10,011 bases of DNA from Dehalococcoidia bacterium (GTDB lineage: Bacteria; Chloroflexota; Dehalococcoidia; Dehalococcoidales; RBG-16-60-22), in the NCBI GenBank assembly GCA_004375725.1, contig SOKS01000028.1, forward strand, positions 1 to 10,011. The letters are read 5' to 3'. The position numbers were made by a program, and so were the translations under genes. The notes under the pieces are model-generated. The model was not told where the DNA came from, searched no databases, and saw nothing but the letters and a program-made list of their open reading frames with translations. Of the stretch, positions 5,981 to 10,011 are shown piece after piece; positions within the stretch are counted from its first letter, which is position 1, and each line of letters begins with the position of its first letter.

Positions 5981-6505
5981 GTGAGTGCCATTGAAGCTCT
6001 GAAACGATGCGAGATATTTCTCGGGCTGGACAATTCCGACCTGCAGAAAATCATCGACCTTCCGTCCTGCCAGGAGAAGGCGTACCAACCCGAGGAGGTA
6101 GTTTTTCACGCCGGCGATTCTGCCGAGCATCTGTACGTACTTGTTGAAGGAAAGGTCGACCTGTTGGCAGGAGCATCCACACGCCCGTCCAAACTACCGG
6201 AACCGGCGCTGATAACAATCATCGGTAAGGGCAGCATTTTTGGCTGGCCAGCCCTGGTGCCACCGCATATTTTCAGCCTGACGGCCATTGCCAAGGCACC
6301 GGTTCAGATCCTGGTTATTGGCGGCAGTGACATTCGAAACCTGTTTAAACTACACCCGCACATCGGCTATGAGGTAACTCAGAGTTTGCTACAGGTGATC
6401 GCTTCCAGGTTTCGAACCATTGAGCAATTATTAGTAACCGGCGAACGGTCAATCCTGTTTGAAATACCAAAGTGGACCGGCCAGATAAATAAGAACAGCT
6501 TTTAA
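5981..6505 (+). CDS. Stand-alone cyclic-nucleotide-binding-domain protein
   Basis: A 174-residue protein consisting of a Crp-like cNMP-binding beta-roll with no DNA-binding domain. It opens with the usual SAIEALKRCEIFLGLDNSDLQKI (2-24), then FHAGDSAEHLYVLVEGKVDLL (42-62), and GSIFGWPALVPPHIFSLTAIA (84-104) at the phosphate-binding cassette. The canonical FGE...RxA of cAMP-binding members is absent (FGW...FSLTA), so it may bind another ligand or act through protein contacts. The C-terminal helix TQSLLQVIASRFRTIEQLL (133-151) resembles the Crp dimer helix. GTG 5981 is preferred: GGAG (5968-5971) lies nine bases upstream, the promoter ends at 5951, and homology begins here. The frame is open back to an ATG at 5855 and includes another at 5909. 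It is first in a four-gene set. Confidence 0.75.
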   Translation: MSAIEALKRCEIFLGLDNSDLQKIIDLPSCQEKAYQPEEVVFHAGDSAEHLYVLVEGKVDLLAGASTRPSKLPEPALITIIGKGSIFGWPALVPPHIFSLTAIAKAPVQILVIGGSDIRNLFKLHPHIGYEVTQSLLQVIASRFRTIEQLLVTGERSILFEIPKWTGQINKNSF

Positions 6506-6513
6506 TGTGAGCT

Positions 6514-7449
6514 ATGAATCCATTCCATTACTCAAGCGATGGGCTGCCCGCCCGTATGAAGCTGGGGCAAACACACCGTGAGTGGTCGCATTATGTCGTT
6601 CGCTACCCCACCGCTCACCCGACGCGCTACGAAAAGAACAACACTGTCCTGGCCGAGTATTTCCGGCCGCTGAATACCACCGGCGCCCCGCTGGTAATCC
6701 TGTTCCATGGCATCGGCGACCAGCTCCTCATTCCCTGCAAGATGCTGGCCCGGTCTCTGGTCAAGAAGGGTATGGCCTGCTTTGTTCTTTATTCGGTCTT
6801 TCATTCGCGGCGCATGCCGGATGAGGTGAAATCACGCTACCCCTCACTCACCCCCGACGAGTGGTTTGAGAACTACGTCATTTCCATAACCGATGTACGC
6901 CAGGCAATCGACTGGGCAAAAAGTCGTACCGAAATAGACACGGAAAAGGTGGGGGTAATCGGCATAAGCTTCGGTGGCTTCATCTCGGCCATCACCATGG
7001 GCATAGATAAGCGTATCAAAGCGGGGGCTTTTCTCATTGCCGGCGGCAATTCACAGAAGATAGCGCGCTTCAGCCGCAAGCGTTCCATGAGAAAGGGCTA
7101 CAAAGTGACCGAGGCAGAGTACAACCATGACCAGAAGGTCTACCGTCAATATCTGAATGAGGTCGCCGAGAAGGGTTATGAGAATGTAACACCCCCCAGC
7201 AGGAGCTTTCTGATTGACCCGATGACCTTCGGACCGTACCTGCAGGAACGCCCCGTGCTGATGCTCAATGCACTCTGGGACGAATATGTTCCAAAACAGG
7301 CCACGCTTGACCTCTGGAAGGCCTCTGGCAAACCGTCCCTGAGCTGGTTCCCGGGAACGCACACCACCTTCTGGTTCTGGTATCCGCTCATCCGTCGTAA
7401 AATTTCCCGCTTCCTGGTATCCACCTTTAATACTGGAAGCAATATATAA
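6514..7449 (+). CDS. Alpha/beta hydrolase (dienelactone hydrolase/peptidase S9-like)
   Basis: A 311-residue alpha/beta-hydrolase-fold protein with a complete catalytic triad. The oxyanion HG motif is at 65-66 (VILFHGIGD), the nucleophile elbow GISFGG puts Ser152 at 150-155, the acid is Asp256 in NALWDEYVP, and the base is His283 in GTHTTF. The region TDVRQAIDWAKSRTEIDTEKVGVIG (126-150) is typical of the dienelactone hydrolase/acyl-peptidase-like branch. An insert rich in Arg, Lys and Tyr (183-225) sits where a lid would be. No signal peptide is seen, so it is probably cytoplasmic. Its substrate cannot be read from the sequence. The ATG is eight bases after the preceding stop and lacks a strong Shine-Dalgarno, suggesting translational coupling to the cNMP-domain gene. 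Confidence 0.85.
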   Translation: MNPFHYSSDGLPARMKLGQTHREWSHYVVRYPTAHPTRYEKNNTVLAEYFRPLNTTGAPLVILFHGIGDQLLIPCKMLARSLVKKGMACFVLYSVFHSRRMPDEVKSRYPSLTPDEWFENYVISITDVRQAIDWAKSRTEIDTEKVGVIGISFGGFISAITMGIDKRIKAGAFLIAGGNSQKIARFSRKRSMRKGYKVTEAEYNHDQKVYRQYLNEVAEKGYENVTPPSRSFLIDPMTFGPYLQERPVLMLNALWDEYVPKQATLDLWKASGKPSLSWFPGTHTTFWFWYPLIRRKISRFLVSTFNTGSNI

Positions 7450-7479
7450 CTGGATAATTATTGGGACAAGGAGGCAGCC

Positions 7480-8163
7480 ATGCCACAGGAATATGAAATT
7501 AATGAACTGGCCAAAGAAGAATCCTGGCGCATGTTCCGCATCATCGGTGAACTGGTGGAGGGTTTTGACCGGCTCTCCAGCGTAGAGCCAGCCGTTTCCA
7601 TTTACGGCTCAGCCAGGGTGAAGCCAGGAGACGAGCTTTACCGGAAAACGGAGGAAATCGCCCACCGCCTGGGTGAGGCGGGCTTTTCCATAATCACCGG
7701 TGGCGGACCTGGCCTGATGGAAGCCGCCAACAAAGGTGCTTCTAAGGCCGGTGTCACATCAGTGGGCGTTAACATTGAACTGCCGGAAGAACAGCTGCCC
7801 AACACTTATTCCAACATCTCCCTTTCGCTGCGTCATTTCTTCGTCCGCAAGGTGCTGCTGGTGAAATATGCCACTGCCTTCATCATAATGCCCGGTGGTC
7901 TCGGGACACTCGATGAGCTCACGGAAGTGCTGACCCTCATGCAAACCCACAAGATAAGGCCATTCCCAGTGCTGCTGTACGGCAGCGGTTACTGGAACGG
8001 CTTTCTGGACTGGCTGAGGAACTGCACCCTGGACAAGGGTTTTATTTCGGCAGAAGACCTGCACCTGCTCCGCGTCTGCGACGATACCGAGGAAATCGTT
8101 GATGCGGTCCGCAAATGGTGCCTGAAGCAGGAAATTGCCGGTAAAAGTGCTATTGCCAAGTAA
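7480..8163 (+). CDS. LOG family (TIGR00730) Rossmann-fold protein
   Basis: A 227-residue member of the LOG/TIGR00730 family, whose characterised members hydrolyse nucleoside 5'-monophosphates to base and ribose 5-phosphate; plant and some bacterial members release cytokinins. It has SIYGSAR (40-46), ITGGGPGLMEAANKGA (72-87), RHFFVRK (118-124) and the hallmark PGGLGTLDE (138-146), matching the PGGxGTxxE active-site signature. Arg123 and Glu146 are the expected catalytic positions. The N-terminal 38 residues before the core match the longer, predicted-lysine-decarboxylase-labelled group; that label is historical and not supported by activity. AAGGAGG (7468-7474) lies five bases before the ATG. 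It follows the hydrolase by 30 bases in the same operon. Confidence 0.88.
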   Translation: MPQEYEINELAKEESWRMFRIIGELVEGFDRLSSVEPAVSIYGSARVKPGDELYRKTEEIAHRLGEAGFSIITGGGPGLMEAANKGASKAGVTSVGVNIELPEEQLPNTYSNISLSLRHFFVRKVLLVKYATAFIIMPGGLGTLDELTEVLTLMQTHKIRPFPVLLYGSGYWNGFLDWLRNCTLDKGFISAEDLHLLRVCDDTEEIVDAVRKWCLKQEIAGKSAIAK

Positions 8164-8186
8164 AGGTATCAGCACCGGCGCAATTT

Positions 8187-8193
8187 AAGGGGG
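8187..8193 (+). promoter_or_regulatory. Ribosome binding site supporting the TTG start at 8201
   Basis: AAGGGGG is followed by seven bases and then TTG 8201. No ATG or GTG is similarly placed, and the protein begins in register with Crp/Fnr homologues from this codon. Confidence 0.55.
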
Positions 8194-8200
8194 ATAAGCT

Positions 8201-8881
8201 TTGTTACCAGCTGAGAAATCTGAAATTTTAAAGAATTCCCTGATTTTCTCCAGTCTGAACGAGGATGAGCTTTCCGGATTGGCCGGACTGGCGATCGAGC
8301 GAAGCTTCCAGGCTGATGAATTCATCTTCTGGGAAGGTGACGAGCCCGATTACTTCTACGTGATCGCTGAGGGAAGGATAAAGGTGGTCAAGCACTCGTC
8401 TTCGGGCAAAGAATTCATCATCGCCTTCTTTGAGTCGGGTGAGATGTTCGGCGAGGTAGCTGTTTTCGAAGGTAAACCTTATCCCGCTTCTGCCCAGGCG
8501 ATTTCTGCCACCAATGTACTGGGCATAAGAAGGCGTCATTTTCTTGATTTCCTCGCCACCCACCCACAGATGGCAATGCGTATTATCAACATTCTTGGCG
8601 GTCGCCTCCGCGATGCACAGGGTCGGCTCAAAGACCTTGCCGGAGAGAGAGCTCAACAGCGACTGGCCCGCATTCTGCTGATGCTTGCTTCCAGAATGGG
8701 CCACACCATCCCCTTTACCCGCCAGGAGCTGGCCGATATGGCCGGCATGACCACGGAGACCACTATCCGACTTACCAGCCAGTTGAAGGAAAGAGGAATT
8801 ATCAGCTCCGTTCGCGGCCAGCTCATTATCGTTGACGAGGCCAAGCTCAGGGCACTGGCCGAAGGCCCGCCAACCGTCTGA
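8201..8881 (+). CDS. Crp/Fnr family transcriptional regulator
   Basis: A 226-residue two-domain regulator. The N-terminal cNMP-binding beta-roll runs from about 13 to 115 (FIFWEGDEPDYFYVIAEGRI, 41-60; GEMFGEVAVFEG, 80-91), followed by the dimer helix (116-150) and a C-terminal winged helix-turn-helix (FTRQELADMAGMTTETTIR, 172-190). The FGE of the cAMP site is kept (83-85), but PASAQA (95-100) replaces RSA, so cAMP binding is uncertain. The protein has no cysteine, excluding an FNR-type 4Fe-4S sensor. In the recognition helix Glu186 and Arg190 align with the conserved Glu/Arg pair that reads the GA/TC core of Crp and Fnr sites. It starts at TTG 8201, last of the four-gene operon, 37 bases after the LOG gene. 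A TGTGA-type site lies 60 bases beyond its stop. Confidence 0.9.
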   Translation: MLPAEKSEILKNSLIFSSLNEDELSGLAGLAIERSFQADEFIFWEGDEPDYFYVIAEGRIKVVKHSSSGKEFIIAFFESGEMFGEVAVFEGKPYPASAQAISATNVLGIRRRHFLDFLATHPQMAMRIINILGGRLRDAQGRLKDLAGERAQQRLARILLMLASRMGHTIPFTRQELADMAGMTTETTIRLTSQLKERGIISSVRGQLIIVDEAKLRALAEGPPTV

Positions 8882-8940
8882 AGGCACAATTAGCCACTAT
8901 CGAATCAATTTTTTAATAAACTGTACTGCCTGGCCACTTA

Positions 8941-8956
8941 TGTGATGTAAATCATA
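8941..8956. promoter_or_regulatory. CRP/FNR-like operator upstream of the iron-sulfur gene pair
   Basis: TGTGATGTAAATCATA matches the CRP consensus TGTGA-N6-TCACA at 9 of 10 positions. The same bases match the FNR pattern TTGAT-N4-ATCAA at 8 of 10 (8942-8955). Its centre (8948.5) is 29.5 bases before the first base of TATCAT at 8978-8983, which is the spacing of a class II activated promoter (site at -41.5). The Crp/Fnr gene just upstream is the obvious candidate regulator; this pairing is inferred. Confidence 0.5.
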
Positions 8957-8966
8957 GTCAACGAGA

Positions 8967-8983
8967 TATTATAAAGCTATCAT
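8967..8983 (+). promoter_or_regulatory. -10 region candidates for the small protein/ferredoxin pair
   Basis: TATCAT (8978-8983) matches TATAAT at 5/6, lacks a good -35, and is at class II distance from the operator at 8941-8956, as expected for an activator-dependent promoter. Alternatives TATTAT (8967-8972) and TATAAA (8970-8975) also match at 5/6; using them would put the operator over the -35 and suggest repression. The 147-base gap shows no convincing terminator; TTTTTT near 8910 has no strong hairpin before it. Confidence 0.4.
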
Positions 8984-9028
8984 GATGGTAGAAATAAGTA
9001 ATTCCAGCGAACAGAGGGGGTGGTTTCA

Positions 9029-9274
9029 GTGATAAGATGTCCCGGCCAGGATTTGCGCAATCTGAGGATTTCCCTCCACAAATGCCCGGGCTGCGGCGCC
9101 GAGGTGGAGATTTTCTCCGATGAAATGCGGGTGAAGTGCCAGAAGTGCGGACAGTACGTGTACAAGGAGAAAACCCCTTCCTGCATTGACTGGTGCGCCG
9201 CCGCCCGACAGTGCCTTGGCGAGGAAAGATGGAAGGAACTTAAAGGCGAGGTGCAAACAGCAAAGGAGAGATAA
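9029..9274 (+). CDS. Small Cys-rich zinc-ribbon-like protein
   Basis: An 81-residue protein with eight cysteines: CPGQD at 4-8, CPGCG (19-23) and CQKCG (37-41) forming a likely four-cysteine zinc ribbon, then Cys52, Cys56 and Cys62 in SCIDWCAAARQCLG. Related short proteins with CPGQD, CPxCG, CxxCG and a C-terminal AxxC-type tail are found in anaerobes; some carry a phosphohydrolase label that nothing in this sequence supports. Biochemical role is unknown; metal binding is inferred from cysteine spacing. I prefer GTG 9029, which lies eight bases after AGGGGG (9015-9020); GTG 9020 in the same frame would overlap that Shine-Dalgarno. It ends two bases before the ferredoxin gene, so the two are co-transcribed. 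Confidence 0.72.
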   Translation: MIRCPGQDLRNLRISLHKCPGCGAEVEIFSDEMRVKCQKCGQYVYKEKTPSCIDWCAAARQCLGEERWKELKGEVQTAKER

Positions 9275-9276
9275 AC

Positions 9277-10011
9277 ATGAACAGCAAACATCTCAGGAAA
9301 ATAATCAGGATTGATGAAGAGAAGTGCAATGGCTGCGGTCTCTGTGTTCCTTCCTGTGCCGAGGGGGCCCTGCAGATAGTGAACGGGAAGGCAAAGCTGG
9401 TGAGTGAGCAGTACTGCGACGGGCTTGGCGCCTGTTTGGGAGAATGCCCGCAGGGAGCGCTCATCATCGAGGAGCGTGCCGCTGATGAATTCGATGAGGA
9501 GGCAGTGGCCCATCATCTGCACTCTGGACCACAGGAACAGGAACTTCCCTGCGGTTGCCCTTCGGCCAGCGTCGCCCAGTTTCAGCGTGAAGAATCGGAA
9601 CTGCCTGAATCAGTGGCCGCTGGTGCTGCCGTGTCAACGCTCACCCACTGGCCGGTGCAGCTAACCCTGGTGCCACCTTCAGCTCCGTTTCTGAAGGGTG
9701 CCGATATCCTCCTGGCCGCCGACTGCGTTCCCTTCGCCTATGCTGGTTTTCACCGGGAGTTTCTGAAAAACCGCGCCCTGCTGGTGGCCTGCCCCAAACT
9801 TGACGACTTCGGCGCCCACCTGGGAAAACTCACCGCCATCCTGCACCAGGCGGAACCCAGGAGCATCACCGTGGTGCACATGGAAGTACCCTGCTGCTCT
9901 GGACTGGTATACATGGCGCGAAAAGCCATCGAGGATAGCGGCTCGAATATCCCACTTTATGACGTGACGGTTGGCACCAGAGGGAGCATACTATCACGCC
10001 ACGACCCTGTC
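9277..10011 (+). CDS. 4Fe-4S dicluster ferredoxin-like protein (partial, runs off right edge)
   Basis: The frame is open from ATG 9277 to the window end (245 residues) with AAGGAG (9263-9268) eight bases upstream. The N-terminus is a ferredoxin domain. Cys17, 20, 23 and 27 (CNGCGLCVPSC) form a standard 4Fe-4S site. The second site reads CDGLGACLGECP, with Cys47, 53 and 57 only, since Leu50 takes the place of the second cysteine. An acidic linker leads to CGC (92-94), and a later domain contains ADCVPFAYAGFHREF (148-162), VACPKLDDF (169-177) and VPCCSGL (204-210), further cysteines that could bind metal. This fits a family of two-domain 4Fe-4S proteins of anaerobes, presumably an electron carrier or adaptor; its partner is unknown. 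It forms a pair with the small Cys-rich gene, likely from the promoter near 8980. The C-terminus is not in the window. Confidence 0.85.
   Translation, partial: MNSKHLRKIIRIDEEKCNGCGLCVPSCAEGALQIVNGKAKLVSEQYCDGLGACLGECPQGALIIEERAADEFDEEAVAHHLHSGPQEQELPCGCPSASVAQFQREESELPESVAAGAAVSTLTHWPVQLTLVPPSAPFLKGADILLAADCVPFAYAGFHREFLKNRALLVACPKLDDFGAHLGKLTAILHQAEPRSITVVHMEVPCCSGLVYMARKAIEDSGSNIPLYDVTVGTRGSILSRHDPV

Noticed and set aside
5674..6054. Minus-strand open frame of 126 codons
   Set aside because: It crosses both promoter candidates and is antisense to the start of the cNMP-domain gene; no recognisable motif.
8201..8881. FNR-type iron-sulfur oxygen sensor
   Set aside because: The protein has no cysteine, so it cannot hold the FNR 4Fe-4S cluster.
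8228..8887. Minus-strand open frame of 219 codons
   Set aside because: It is the antisense shadow of the Crp/Fnr gene, whose domain motifs are unambiguous.
8866..8920. Possible terminator after the Crp/Fnr gene (run of T near 8910)
   Set aside because: Only short GGC/GCC pairings precede the T run, with no stable hairpin next to it.

Overview
The window looks like chromosome of an anaerobic bacterium with moderate GC. It carries an indolepyruvate-type ferredoxin oxidoreductase, a C_GCAxxG_C_C redox protein, a methylenetetrahydrofolate reductase fragment, and a small Cys-rich protein paired with an atypical dicluster ferredoxin. Gene style and content would fit an anaerobic Chloroflexota (Dehalococcoidia-like) or Desulfobacterota genome, but this is inference from gene content only. 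I see no rRNA, tRNA, CRISPR array or transposase gene.

Left part (1-5171, + strand): a 244-base leader holds a near-identical 19-bp repeat pair and the first codons of a probable divergent zinc-ribbon gene. It is followed by iorA and iorB (overlapping by one base), a divergent acyl-CoA ligase-like AMP-binding protein 14 bases on, and a C_GCAxxG_C_C protein. IOR converts aryl-pyruvates to aryl-acetyl-CoA, or the reverse. A CoA-ligase homologue beside it suggests an aryl/acyl-acid to 2-oxoacid interconversion module. The ligase lacks the usual C-terminal A10 lysine, so its chemistry is uncertain.

Middle (5172-5980): a convergent, truncated metF-like gene on the - strand contains only the N-terminal half of the FAD-binding barrel. 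Its roughly 230-base leader contains complementary segments that could pair in two mutually exclusive ways. Two divergent sigma70-like promoters lie at 5833-5861 (-) and 5922-5951 (+). The + promoter shows that the downstream cNMP-domain gene most likely starts at GTG 5981, not at the upstream in-frame ATG codons.

Right part (5981-8881, + strand): a probable four-gene operon encodes a stand-alone cyclic-nucleotide-binding-domain protein, an alpha/beta hydrolase, a LOG/TIGR00730 phosphoribohydrolase-like protein, and a cysteine-free Crp/Fnr regulator with a TTG start. A TGACC-N6-GGTCA inverted repeat covers the -35 of the operon promoter. Downstream of the regulator, a 9/10 CRP-like site at 8941-8956 sits at class II spacing from a -10 element. 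It precedes a small Cys-rich protein and a 4Fe-4S ferredoxin-like gene that runs off the right edge. The simplest reading is a Crp/Fnr-type regulon: the regulator may control its own operon and the iron-sulfur gene pair next to it.
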